DNA of 64,000 bases from Gammaproteobacteria bacterium. Lineage in GTDB: Bacteria > Pseudomonadota > Gammaproteobacteria > UBA6429 > Thiohalophilaceae. Both the position numbers and the translations under genes were made by a program. This document shows positions 9,391 through 17,850 of this stretch, piece by piece; the first letter of the stretch is position 1; each line of letters begins with the position of its first letter. The DNA lies in assembly GCA_029880855.1 (NCBI GenBank), contig JAOUNS010000005.1, forward strand, positions 81,130-145,129, in the 5' to 3' direction. Below the pieces are notes generated by a model. The model was not told the DNA's origin, made no database searches, and saw only the letters and a list, made by a program, of their open reading frames with translations.

Positions 9391-10278
9391 ATGTCAGCCA
9401 AGCACCCGGTTATCGCGGTCACCGGTTCTTCCGGTGCAGGTACCACCACTGTTAAACGCGCCTTCGAGCACATCTTCTTCCGTGAACGTATCAATCCGCT
9501 GATCGTGGAAGGTGACAGCTACCACAAGTTCGACCGCGCCGAGATGAAAGTCCAGGTCGAAGAGTTCAAGAAAAAAGGCAAAAACCTCAGCCACTTCGGT
9601 CCGGAATCCAACCACTTTGATCTGCTGGCGGAAACCTTTGAAACCTATGGCAAGACCGGTGGTTGCAAACGTCGTTATTACCTGCACTCCGAAGAAGAAG
9701 CGGATGAACATAACGCCCGCCTGAGCACTTCACTGAACCCGGGCCAGTTCACCCCCTGGGAAGATATCAATGAAGACACCGATCTGCTGTTCTATGAAGG
9801 TCTGCATGGCGGTGTGAAAACCAATAATATCGATGTCGCCAAACACGTTGACCTGCTGGTCGGTGTGGTGCCCATCGTCAATCTCGAATGGATTCAGAAG
9901 ATCCACCGTGACAACGCCGAACGCGGTTACTCAGCGGAAGCCATTGTCGATACTATCCTGCGTCGCATGGAAGACTATGTCACCTGTATCACCCCGCAGT
10001 TCTCACGCACTGATATCAACTTCCAGCGTGTACCGACGGTAGACACCTCAAATCCGTTTATCGCCCGTGATATTCCGACCCCGGATGAAAGCTTTATCGT
10101 TATCCGTTTCCGCAATCCCAAAGGCGTGGATTTCCCTTATCTGCAGAGCATGATCAAGGATTCCTTTATGTCCCGCCCCAACACACTGGTCGTACCCGGT
10201 GGCAAAATGGGTTTTGCAATGGAACTGGTCCTCAATCCGGTCATTCGTGAGTTGATTGAGAAAAAGAAAAAGGCCTGA
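9391..10278 (+). CDS. prk: Phosphoribulokinase (bacterial octameric type)
   Basis: The 295-residue kinase makes ribulose 1,5-bisphosphate from ribulose 5-phosphate, the committed step that supplies Rubisco. The Walker A loop GSSGAGTTTVKR is at residues 12-23. The family segments EGDSYHKFDR, HFGPESNHFDL, FYEGLHGG (Walker B region) and the PQFSRTDINFQRVPTVDTSNPF stretch in part are present. The length of about 290 residues fits the proteobacterial class and not the plant/cyanobacterial type. A strong AAGGAG precedes the ATG, and a terminator follows, so it is probably a single-gene transcript, away from any Rubisco operon in the window. Its presence argues for CO2 fixation by this organism. Confidence 0.97.
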   Translation: MSAKHPVIAVTGSSGAGTTTVKRAFEHIFFRERINPLIVEGDSYHKFDRAEMKVQVEEFKKKGKNLSHFGPESNHFDLLAETFETYGKTGGCKRRYYLHSEEEADEHNARLSTSLNPGQFTPWEDINEDTDLLFYEGLHGGVKTNNIDVAKHVDLLVGVVPIVNLEWIQKIHRDNAERGYSAEAIVDTILRRMEDYVTCITPQFSRTDINFQRVPTVDTSNPFIARDIPTPDESFIVIRFRNPKGVDFPYLQSMIKDSFMSRPNTLVVPGGKMGFAMELVLNPVIRELIEKKKKA

Positions 10279-10302
10279 TAAGACGACTGGTACCTTGAAG
10301 AC

Positions 10303-10329
10303 AAAAGCCGGGTTTTTCCCGGCTTTTTT
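10303..10329 (+). terminator. Rho-independent terminator after phosphoribulokinase
   Basis: AAAAGCCGGG and CCCGGCTTTTTT form a 10-bp stem around a TTTTT loop, about 25 bases after the stop, followed by a T tract. Confidence 0.9.
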
Positions 10330-10383
10330 ATTTTCGCCGGCGCGTGATAGCATCACCTGAACAATTCGGACAAAAACACCCGT

Positions 10384-11475
10384 ATGACACCTTTCAAACT
10401 TGCACACGCAGGGACCGACGACTGGCAAGCCGCCGCCGATGATTGCCTGCAACAGTTGGGAGAAATCCCGCCTGACACCAATCTGGCGTTTTTGTATATC
10501 ACCGATCACTTTGCAGACAGCTATACCCGCTTGCAACAGTACCTGCAAAAAGCCACCGGTGTCCCGCACTGGGTCGGCACCATCGGTCAGGGGATTTGCT
10601 GCACCGCCACCGAATATTATGACCAGCCGGCCATGGCCGTCATGCTGTGCGACTTTCCGCCGCACAGTTTTTATTTATTTTCTGATCCCGATGCGATCAA
10701 AACAACAAACGACAGCACACTGCAGTTTGCTGTGGTGCATGGCGATCCCCGCAATGGTCAAATCACCCATCAGTTGGTGCAACTGACCGAACAACTGGGT
10801 AACGGATATCTGACCGGTGGTCTCACCTCATCCGGCGGTTACTATTACCAGTTGGCCGACGGTATGCACGAAGGCCGGATCTCCGGCGTGGTGTTTAATG
10901 AGCAGGTCAGGGTAACGACCGGTCTGACCCAGGGTTGTACACCCACCGGACCGATCCATACGCTGACTGAGGCCGAGGGGCGTTATGCGATCCGCATTGA
11001 TCAGCGACCGGCGCTGGATGTCTTGAAAGAAGACATCGGCGAAATACTGGCCCATGACCTGCAACGGATCGGCGGCTATATCTTTGCCGGTTTCCCTGTT
11101 ACCGGCAGTGATACCGGCGATTATCTGGTGCGCAATCTAATGGGCGTCGATCCGGATCATGGTGTCGTGGCAATCGGCGAATATTTACAGGCCAACCAGC
11201 CCATCATGTTCTGTCGACGGGATCGAAAAACGGCGGTGGATGATCTGCAACGCATGCTACGCAGTGTACAAAAACGCCTGCCCGGCCCGGCACGCGGCGG
11301 ATTGTATTTCAGTTGTTTGGGCCGGGGTCAACACATGTTCGGCGATGTATCCCGGGAAATGCGGTTGATTGCCGAACAACTGGGCGATATCCCGCTCATC
11401 GGCTTTTACGCCAATGGTGAAATCGCCGGACAAAGACTCTATGGTTACACAGGTGTACTGACCCTCTTTTCCTGA
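10384..11475 (+). CDS. FIST-domain sensory protein
   Basis: The 363-residue soluble protein has the two-part FIST architecture: an N-terminal FIST domain (about residues 15-200, with GYLTGGLTSSGGYYYQLADG) and a C-terminal FIST_C domain (about 215-345, ending PLIGFYANGEIAG). FIST domains are thought to bind small ligands such as amino acids and usually pass signals to kinases, cyclases or chemoreceptors. This protein has no output domain of its own, so a separate partner is expected, and none is adjacent. The aldo/keto reductase gene starts 16 bases downstream. Confidence 0.88.
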   Translation: MTPFKLAHAGTDDWQAAADDCLQQLGEIPPDTNLAFLYITDHFADSYTRLQQYLQKATGVPHWVGTIGQGICCTATEYYDQPAMAVMLCDFPPHSFYLFSDPDAIKTTNDSTLQFAVVHGDPRNGQITHQLVQLTEQLGNGYLTGGLTSSGGYYYQLADGMHEGRISGVVFNEQVRVTTGLTQGCTPTGPIHTLTEAEGRYAIRIDQRPALDVLKEDIGEILAHDLQRIGGYIFAGFPVTGSDTGDYLVRNLMGVDPDHGVVAIGEYLQANQPIMFCRRDRKTAVDDLQRMLRSVQKRLPGPARGGLYFSCLGRGQHMFGDVSREMRLIAEQLGDIPLIGFYANGEIAGQRLYGYTGVLTLFS

Positions 11476-11491
11476 ACAGCAAGGAGAACCG

Positions 11492-12538
11492 ATGCTATAC
11501 CGCAAACTGGGCAATACCGATATAGATGTCAGCGTGATCTGCCTCGGCACCATGACCTGGGGCGAACAAAACACCGAGGCGGACGCCTTCGCGCAAATGG
11601 ATTATGCCGTGGCGCAAGGCGTGAATTTTTTTGATACCGCCGAGCTCTATCCCATCCCGCCCAACGGCAATACCTGCAACGCTACGGAAACCATCATCGG
11701 TCACTGGCTGCAACAACGCGGCAACCGGGATAAACTCATTATCGCGAGCAAAGTTGCCGGTCCGGCTGACGGCTGGTTGCCGCATATTCGGGATGAGAAA
11801 ACCCGCCGCCATGATCGCCAAAACATTATGGCCGCTGTTAACGGCAGCCTGCAACGACTGCACACCGATTACCTGGATCTCTATCAATTACACTGGCCGG
11901 ATCGCAACACCAACTTCTTCGGCAAACTGGGCTACAAGCACGCCCCGGATGATACACCGGTGCCCATCGAAGAGACGCTGCAGGTGCTGGCCGATCTGGT
12001 ACAAAGCGGCAAGGTTCGCTATATCGGACTGTCCAATGAAACCCCCTGGGGTGTGATGCAATTTATAAAAGCGGCCGATGCACTCAACCTGCCACGCATC
12101 GTCAGTGTGCAAAACCCCTACAGCCTGCTGAATCGCAGTTATGAGATCGGTCTGGCGGAGATATCTATTCGCGAAAAATGCGGTTTGCTGGCTTATTCAC
12201 CACTCGGCTTTGGTGTCCTGTCCGGCAAGTATGTCGGTGGTGAACATCCCGCCGGTGCGCGCATCACCCGCTGGCCCAATTACAACCGTTATATGAACCC
12301 ACAGGCCATTGCGGCCACCACGGCCTACACGGCCCTGGCGGAAACACATGAACTCGATCCCGCACAAATGGCCCTGGCCTTCGTTAACAGTCGGGAATTT
12401 CTTACCAGCACCATTATCGGCGCCACGGATATGGAACAATTAAAGCGCAATATTGACAGCATAAACCTGCAACTCAGTGACGAGGTCTTGCAGGCCATCG
12501 AAGCTGTCCATGTCACCCACCCCAATCCGAGTCCATAA
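11492..12538 (+). CDS. Aldo/keto reductase, Tas-like
   Basis: A 348-residue NADP(H)-dependent TIM-barrel oxidoreductase. It begins MLYRKLGNTDIDVSVICLGTMTWGEQNT and shows the catalytic tetrad regions: FFDTAELYPI (Asp and Tyr), LIIASKVAG (Lys) and LDLYQLHWPDR (His). The C-terminal cofactor-binding segment includes STIIGATDMEQLK. Overall it most resembles E. coli Tas and related members that have the long loop after the Tyr. The substrate is unknown. It has an AAGGAG ribosome site and lies in a short run with the FIST and HIT genes. Confidence 0.88.
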   Translation: MLYRKLGNTDIDVSVICLGTMTWGEQNTEADAFAQMDYAVAQGVNFFDTAELYPIPPNGNTCNATETIIGHWLQQRGNRDKLIIASKVAGPADGWLPHIRDEKTRRHDRQNIMAAVNGSLQRLHTDYLDLYQLHWPDRNTNFFGKLGYKHAPDDTPVPIEETLQVLADLVQSGKVRYIGLSNETPWGVMQFIKAADALNLPRIVSVQNPYSLLNRSYEIGLAEISIREKCGLLAYSPLGFGVLSGKYVGGEHPAGARITRWPNYNRYMNPQAIAATTAYTALAETHELDPAQMALAFVNSREFLTSTIIGATDMEQLKRNIDSINLQLSDEVLQAIEAVHVTHPNPSP

Positions 12539-12557
12539 CACCAGAGGAGAAAAGCGC

Positions 12558-12899
12558 ATGAGTTGCCTGTTTTGCAAAATTGCCAATGGTGAAATCGAGA
12601 GCAAGCTGGTCTATGCGGATGACGATGTGGTGGCCTTTCATGATATCGCCCCACAGGCCCCAACCCATATTCTGTGCATTCCCCGGCGTCACATCAGTAC
12701 ATTGAACGATCTGGATGAAGCGGATGCACAACTCAGCGGCAAACTGTTACTGACCGCCCGCAGGCTGGCCAAAGAATTGGGTTTTGCCGAAGACGGCTAC
12801 CGGGTCGTGATGAACTGCAACGGTCACGGTGGGCAAACCGTGTTCCACATCCATTTGCATTTACTGGGTGGTCGCGCCCTGCACTGGCCGCCGGGCTGA
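12558..12899 (+). CDS. hinT: HIT-family nucleotide hydrolase (HinT-like)
   Basis: A 113-residue histidine-triad protein. It contains CLFCKIANGEI near the N-terminus and the catalytic HIHLHLLGG (His-x-His-x-His) near residue 100, the arrangement of HinT purine-nucleoside phosphoramidases. The start is the ATG at 12558, preceded by AGAGGAG. It follows the aldo/keto reductase by 19 bases. Its last 39 bases overlap, tail to tail, with the end of the opposite-strand cyclic-nucleotide-binding/rhodanese gene. Confidence 0.93.
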   Translation: MSCLFCKIANGEIESKLVYADDDVVAFHDIAPQAPTHILCIPRRHISTLNDLDEADAQLSGKLLLTARRLAKELGFAEDGYRVVMNCNGHGGQTVFHIHLHLLGGRALHWPPG

Positions 12900-14072
12900 T
12901 CCGGTGTGATCCATGGCCCGCTCCAGCTGTTGCGGGATCACCCGCGTTCCGCCGCTTAACACACAGGCGCGAAAGCCTTTTTGCGCCAGCAAAAAAGCCG
13001 CCGCAGAACTGCGTCGACCGGTACCGCAATAACAGATGTATTGGCATTTCGGATCCAGTTCATCCAGCCGCCCGCGCAACTCATGCAGCGGGATATTCAC
13101 TGAACCGGGAATACGTCCGTGGGTGTGTTCCCTGGCATAACGGACATCCAGCCAGCGCGCACCGCTTTTGGTCAAGCGCAAGGCCTCTTCCACCGAGACC
13201 CGGTGCAGCATGGGCTCCTTCAACAACTCATCGAAGTCCTGCTTGGCAAGGCGCATCAAGGACCCGTCCGATAACATGGTCACAGACGCATTACGCGTAC
13301 CACCGCACAGCAAGGCCTCTTCGCCGAAGCTTGCCCCTCCTTCCAGAGTGGCCAGTTCAACAATACGGGTCACGCTGGCCTTGCCGTCAGTCAGGACATA
13401 ATAGTAATCACCGGTATCGCCCTGTTTGATGATCGACTCGCCGGCCTTGACCTGTATCGTCTCCATCCGCTCCAGCAAGCTTTTGATATTGGCGGGCGGC
13501 AGGTTTTTAAACGCCATCACCTGACGGATTTTGCGGATCCAGCTGCGATCTTCACCGCTCTCTTTCGTCTCGGGGTTGTGACGCACGGGAAAGGGTTTGA
13601 TGGTTTCGTCTTCTTGCAGCGGCACCGTCAGTTCCATGGTGGTGGTATGTGCAGGTTCAGGTTTCTGTCCGGCGACGGCGGGTGCGGCATGAGCCTGTTC
13701 GGAAACCGCCATCTGATCCCACATCATCATATATTCCAGCACACTGTTGTCGATGCGGGCCAGTTTGACCTTGGTGAGCGCCGTGCAGGTCACCTGCCGC
13801 GGCTGACTGTCATCCAACGGGAAACGGGCCTCCTCCATCTGATGACGGAAGACAAAATCCAGCTTGCCGTCAGATGACTGCATCTGCACATCGCCGTCGA
13901 GTAAATAGATGGTCTGATTATCCACATCGCCCTCACGGAACAGACATTGTCCGATGGAGAGCTTTTCAATATCAGTCAGGGGCACCAGTTCTTCCAGGCG
14001 CGCCCCGGACAGTGCAGAGAGCGGCTCCAGTTTCCTTAATTGTTCAATGGTGATACGGTCGCGCCGCGCCAT
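12861..14072 (-). CDS. Protein with two cyclic-nucleotide-binding-like domains and a C-terminal rhodanese domain
   Basis: The 403-residue protein has a first, degenerate CNB-like domain (about 20-125), a linker, a second CNB domain (about 180-295, with SFGEEALLCGGTRNASVT resembling the phosphate-binding cassette) and a rhodanese domain (about 305-390). The rhodanese loop CGTGRRS starts at the probable catalytic Cys349. The likely role is sulfur transfer or persulfide sensing controlled by a nucleotide or other small ligand. The architecture is known in sulfur-metabolising proteobacteria, but its function is not established. No signal peptide or membrane segment is visible. It overlaps the HIT gene end by 39 bases. 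Confidence 0.85.
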   Translation of the reverse strand: MARRDRITIEQLRKLEPLSALSGARLEELVPLTDIEKLSIGQCLFREGDVDNQTIYLLDGDVQMQSSDGKLDFVFRHQMEEARFPLDDSQPRQVTCTALTKVKLARIDNSVLEYMMMWDQMAVSEQAHAAPAVAGQKPEPAHTTTMELTVPLQEDETIKPFPVRHNPETKESGEDRSWIRKIRQVMAFKNLPPANIKSLLERMETIQVKAGESIIKQGDTGDYYYVLTDGKASVTRIVELATLEGGASFGEEALLCGGTRNASVTMLSDGSLMRLAKQDFDELLKEPMLHRVSVEEALRLTKSGARWLDVRYAREHTHGRIPGSVNIPLHELRGRLDELDPKCQYICYCGTGRRSSAAAFLLAQKGFRACVLSGGTRVIPQQLERAMDHTGSARRPVQGATTQ

Positions 14073-14376
14073 GATTGTGCTCCTTGCCGCGTGGATTTTA
14101 GATCGTGGATAGTCAATATAAACAACATTTCCCCCTGCTGCAGCCGGTAAACCGGGGCCTCGTGACCCGCTTCACACTATTTTTTTGCTGACAAGTCGCT
14201 TTAACAGTCACCGCTATCTGTGCAACCTGAAAGATAAATCCTGCCGGTGATCCCAACTTGCGGCCTCACAAAGACACCACTGAGCATGCATAGCCACCTA
14301 AAGGATTAAGGCTGAATTGACGATACAAATCGAGTCTGATGGGTTCAAGGATAAATAGAAGGGTTATAAGCGAGTT
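14073..14376. other. Intergenic region between divergent signalling genes
   Basis: These 304 bases separate the CNB/rhodanese gene and the HDOD gene, which point away from each other. The region should hold both promoters. I see a small CCGGTAAACCGG hairpin near 14142 but no convincing -35/-10 pair, RNA or small gene. Confidence 0.4.
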
Positions 14377-15735
14377 ATGTTGATCAATCAGGTTATTCTG
14401 ACGCTGCTGCAACAACATATCCCCCATCAAATATTGCGGAAACCGGATCATGCCAGTCTGGATGACGGCTGGTTGAGCAAGGCCGTACCGCCACGCTCTT
14501 TAACCACCTGCTCCATCCTGCAAGATAATGCAGGGCTGATTTTGGCCATCTATCCGGCCAATCACCAGATCGCACTGGAACAGCTGAATACCAGTTTGCG
14601 ACGCAAGCTGGGATTTATCGACAGCACACGACTCACTCAGTTATTGCAACTTATCAAACCGACGGCGGCCGACAACGACCCGGCTGTCCCCTCTCTGCAG
14701 ATCATTATCGACGAGGTCGCCAGTAACCAGGATCAGCTCAACTTCGAACTGCCGCACCACCGAATCCTGCGCATCAGCAGTGAACACCTGGCCCAAATAC
14801 CCTATCCCATGTTACTGGGCAGTACATTTTCCAGTCCGAAAAAGCACCAAACGGTACAGACACAGGCCGCACTTGCCGCACTGAATATCCGCGATCAGGT
14901 GCAACAGATCGACAGTCTGCCCCCCATGCCGGAGACGGCACGACAATTACTGGCGATCAGTAACAGTCCCAACTCCACCCTGCAGCAGATCAACAAGGCG
15001 ATCTCAACGGACCCTGCCCTGGCGGCCTTGATCATCCGTTATGCCAATTCAGCAATGTTCGGTATGAAAGGCGAGATCAAGGATTTGAATGATGCCATTT
15101 TTCGGGTGCTGGGCTTTGACGGCACGCTTTACCTGGCGATGGGGATTGTGTTGGGCCGGCGTTTCAAGCTTGCGGAAAAAGGCGTGTTAAGCCGCATCAA
15201 TTTCTGGCAGCGATCCATGTACAGTGCCACACTGGCGCAGAAGCTGGCCATGCAGATCCCCAAAAACCATCGACCCAACCCCGGTCTGGCCTATCTGGCA
15301 GGGTTATTACACGATATCGGTTATCTGATCCTGGCGGAAAAATTCGAGACGTCGTATCAGTGGCTGAATACTTATGCCACCGCCAATGACATGGTCCCGG
15401 TCAGCACCCTGGAACAACTGTTTCTCGGTATTCATCACAGTGAACTGGGCGGGATACTCATGCAAGCCTGGGAGCTGCCGCGTGAAGTCGTCCTGGCCAT
15501 TCGTTATCACCACGACAGCAGTTATAACGGACTGTACAGTGAATATGCCAACCTGATCCTGTTGTGTGATCGCCTGTTGAAGCCCCACGATCTTTCCTAT
15601 GCAGACAGCGAAGAGATCCCCCAGGACCTCTGCGCCGGACTCCGACTTGATGAAGAACAGATCTACACGGTAATGGATGAGGTGATTCAGGGCGATGAGA
15701 CCCTGCGCGGTATGGCAACCAACCTGTCGGCCTGA
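14377..15735 (+). CDS. HDOD-domain protein with YbaK-like N-terminal domain
   Basis: The 452-residue cytoplasmic protein has two parts. Residues 1 to about 160 resemble the YbaK/aminoacyl-tRNA-deacylase fold (QLNTSLRRKLGFIDSTR and FELPHHRILRISSEHLAQI fit the domain pattern). Residues 190 to 400 form an HDOD domain (SLPPMPETARQLL, AYLAGLLHDIGYLIL, and RYHHD near the end). HDOD domains are usually non-catalytic relatives of HD hydrolases that act in signalling, although this one keeps an HD pair. The YbaK assignment is by eye and less certain than the HDOD assignment. The gene ends one base from the convergent SH3 gene. Confidence 0.8.
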   Translation: MLINQVILTLLQQHIPHQILRKPDHASLDDGWLSKAVPPRSLTTCSILQDNAGLILAIYPANHQIALEQLNTSLRRKLGFIDSTRLTQLLQLIKPTAADNDPAVPSLQIIIDEVASNQDQLNFELPHHRILRISSEHLAQIPYPMLLGSTFSSPKKHQTVQTQAALAALNIRDQVQQIDSLPPMPETARQLLAISNSPNSTLQQINKAISTDPALAALIIRYANSAMFGMKGEIKDLNDAIFRVLGFDGTLYLAMGIVLGRRFKLAEKGVLSRINFWQRSMYSATLAQKLAMQIPKNHRPNPGLAYLAGLLHDIGYLILAEKFETSYQWLNTYATANDMVPVSTLEQLFLGIHHSELGGILMQAWELPREVVLAIRYHHDSSYNGLYSEYANLILLCDRLLKPHDLSYADSEEIPQDLCAGLRLDEEQIYTVMDEVIQGDETLRGMATNLSA

Positions 15736-15736
15736 A

Positions 15737-16303
15737 CTAGATGCGCAAGCCCCCCAGGCGCTTCATGACCTGCTGTTGATGCCACTGCTTCCCCCCCCAA
15801 AAACCCAGTCCGGCTGTTATCAATAAACCAAGTATCCAGAAAACAGTATAATTTGTTGCCGGCGCAGTACTGCCGATACGGGTTTTGTCCAGCTCCACCT
15901 GCAGACGCTTGTTATCCTCTTGCGCAACTGTCAACTGACTGTTCAGCTCAGCGTTGGACTTCTCCAGACCGGCAAATTGTTTCTGCAAGGTATCCAGCTT
16001 TTGGCTGTCGCCACTGGAGTTTTTCGTCAGCTCCTGCAATTTGATAACCGCCGGGATCTCGGCGGTGGTGTAAATTTCCTTCACCCAACCCTCTTCACCC
16101 TTGGCAGTGCGAATCTTCAGGAAACCGTCGGCACTGTCCAGCACCTCCAGTTTGTCTCCGGTCACCACCACCGTCGTCGGCGCCTCACTATTACTGGGTT
16201 CCGGCCGCACCCCTACCCGCAACTGATCATTCACATACACGTCTCTTGCGGTAACGCTGAATGCAAGGAGACTGCAAAATATAAACAGGACTATTCTCAT
16301 CAT
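15737..16303 (-). CDS. Exported bacterial SH3-domain protein with C-terminal anchor (TIGR04211/YgiM-like)
   Basis: A 188-residue protein with an N-terminal signal peptide (ending about SVTARD), a bacterial SH3 domain (about 20-85: VYVNDQLRVGVRPEP to EEGWVKEIY), a coiled-coil segment (about 95-145) and one C-terminal membrane helix (FWILGLLITAGLGFWGG), with a basic tail. This layout matches the TIGR04211 SH3-domain family (E. coli YgiM-like), thought to sit in the inner membrane facing the periplasm. The function is unknown. It is convergent with the HDOD gene. Confidence 0.88.
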   Translation of the reverse strand: MMRIVLFIFCSLLAFSVTARDVYVNDQLRVGVRPEPSNSEAPTTVVVTGDKLEVLDSADGFLKIRTAKGEEGWVKEIYTTAEIPAVIKLQELTKNSSGDSQKLDTLQKQFAGLEKSNAELNSQLTVAQEDNKRLQVELDKTRIGSTAPATNYTVFWILGLLITAGLGFWGGKQWHQQQVMKRLGGLRI

Positions 16304-16484
16304 GGTTTTTAAGTATTTTAATAGTTAGAGAAACAAGCTTAGTAAAATCTTCTGCAAAGCTGAAGCTGACAGCATATATCGACCCCACCGGCTGAAGGCT
16401 TAAGCACAACAATCTTCTGTCTGTGCCTTGCAAATAATGCGAAGTGGATCACGTCTTGCCTGTGCTGACAAAAATCTGACGGGG

Positions 16485-16823
16485 TCAGGACGCATCAGAC
16501 AAAATGATTTTGTCACCTGTCAAACGAATTGCCAACGGGGTCAGGCTCTGTCCATGACAGGGTCCGTAGACACAGAGGCCGTCCAGCGGCTGGAATAACG
16601 CACCATGTAAAGAACACTGCACATAGGCCTTATCCAGATCAAAAAACTGATCATCCGCCCAATTTAGGGTTACCCCGGTATGTGGACACGCGTTGTGATA
16701 GGCACGCCATTCACCGCGCCAATGCAGAATAAAACCGGATATTTCCTGCTCACCGCACTGCAGGTTGAAACTGCGGCACCCCGGATCGCTCACATCGGCC
16801 TGACGACATATCACCTGTGGCAT
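16485..16823 (-). CDS. Small Rieske [2Fe-2S] protein
   Basis: The 112-residue protein has both halves of a Rieske cluster site: CPHTG (Cys-x-His) and, 20-odd residues later, CSLHGALF (Cys-x-x-His). It has no membrane anchor, so it is a soluble ferredoxin-type Rieske protein, possibly an electron carrier or oxygenase component. I placed the start at MPQVICRQAD (16823). The longer frame to 16916 runs back into yjbQ. It begins 10 bases after the yjbQ stop, so the two are probably co-transcribed. Confidence 0.85.
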   Translation of the reverse strand: MPQVICRQADVSDPGCRSFNLQCGEQEISGFILHWRGEWRAYHNACPHTGVTLNWADDQFFDLDKAYVQCSLHGALFQPLDGLCVYGPCHGQSLTPLAIRLTGDKIILSDAS

Positions 16824-16833
16824 AAAATAAGGC

Positions 16834-17244
16834 CTATTCACCGATATGCACAGCGATCTCCCGGGTCCCGGAAAAATAGCGATGTTCCCACAGATAGATA
16901 CCCTGCCAGGTACCAAGCAACAGTTCGTTGTGCATAACAGGTATTGATAATGAGCTTGCAGTTAAGGCGGATTTGATGTGTGCGGGCATATCATCCGCCC
17001 CCTCCAGTGTATGGGTATAGAGCGGATCATTCTCCGGCACCAATCTGTTCAACCAGTTTTCCAGATCCCGTCGTGCAGAGGGGTCAGCATTTTCCTGGAT
17101 CAGCAGACTTGCTGACGTATGACGAATAAATATTGTACACAGTCCATTAGTGATTGCTGATTTAGCGACAATTTCAGCTATTTTTCCGGTGATCATGTGT
17201 AATCCCTGTCCGGAAATTTTGATCTTCAGTAGCTCAACCATCAT
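16834..17244 (-). CDS. yjbQ: YjbQ family (UPF0047) protein
   Basis: The 136-residue protein shows the YjbQ/UPF0047 signature: IFIRHTSASLLIQENADPS in the middle and GTWQGIYLWEHR near the C-terminus. Conserved His and Glu residues sit in the putative active site. Some members complement thiamine phosphate synthase mutants weakly, so the true reaction is unsettled. The start is one of two adjacent ATGs at 17244/17241. It is the first gene of a two-gene unit with the Rieske protein. Confidence 0.92.
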   Translation of the reverse strand: MMVELLKIKISGQGLHMITGKIAEIVAKSAITNGLCTIFIRHTSASLLIQENADPSARRDLENWLNRLVPENDPLYTHTLEGADDMPAHIKSALTASSLSIPVMHNELLLGTWQGIYLWEHRYFSGTREIAVHIGE

Positions 17245-17422
17245 TTGCTCTGCCGATTTCTGTGTAAATTTTGTATGATAAGACTGTTTGATCCAGACAC
17301 GAAAAAAAATGCTTGCAGACTATACCGTTTTGCCAAAAACCCTTGTATAGTAGCACCAATTTGACCTGACTCAGTTCCAACGGTCAACATTTTTTTACTC
17401 ATAAATTTTTTCGGGAGACACT

Positions 17423-17791
17423 ATGGCCGCTAAAAAGAAATCTAAAAAGAAGGTTGCGAAGAAAACCGCAAACGTATCCACCATCAAGGAGCCCATGACC
17501 AAGTCCCAGCTTTACACCCAGATCGCTGATGCCACCGAACTGAAGAAAAAAGATGTGGTTGCCGTTTTTGACGAACTGGCGAATCTGATCAATGGTCACG
17601 TAAAGCGTAACGGTGCAGGGATTTTCACTCTGCCCGGTCTGCTCAAGATCAAGGTAGTACGCAAGCCGGCCACCAAGGCCCGCAAGGGTATCAATCCATT
17701 CACCGGCGAACCGACTGTCTTCAAGGCAAAACCGGCCCGCAACGTTGTGAAGGCCCAGCCGCTGAAAGCACTCAAGGACATGGCCAGCTGA
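17423..17791 (+). CDS. HU-family DNA-binding protein with lysine-rich N-terminal extension
   Basis: A 122-residue nucleoid protein. Residues 1-22 are a Lys/Ala-rich tail (AAKKKSKKKVAKKT), and residues 25 to about 115 form an HU/IHF fold (MTKSQLYTQIADATELKKKDV, then a beta-arm region with INPFTGEPTVFKAKPARNVVK). The tail resembles histone H1-like tails and should increase non-specific DNA contact. The gene has a CGGGAG ribosome site and a strong terminator just after the stop, so it is a single-gene transcript. Candidate -10 TATAGT at 17346-17351 has no clear -35 box. Confidence 0.93.
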   Translation: MAAKKKSKKKVAKKTANVSTIKEPMTKSQLYTQIADATELKKKDVVAVFDELANLINGHVKRNGAGIFTLPGLLKIKVVRKPATKARKGINPFTGEPTVFKAKPARNVVKAQPLKALKDMAS

Positions 17792-17799
17792 TATTGGCA

Positions 17800-17828
17800 A
17801 AAAGGCCGGGGAAACCCGGCCTTTTTTT
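17800..17828 (+). terminator. Rho-independent terminator after the HU gene
   Basis: AAAGGCCGGG and CCCGGCCTTT pair over 10 bp around GAAA, followed by a T tract, 10 bases after the HU stop. Confidence 0.92.
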
Positions 17829-17850
17829 ATTACAAACAAGCGTAGTCATT

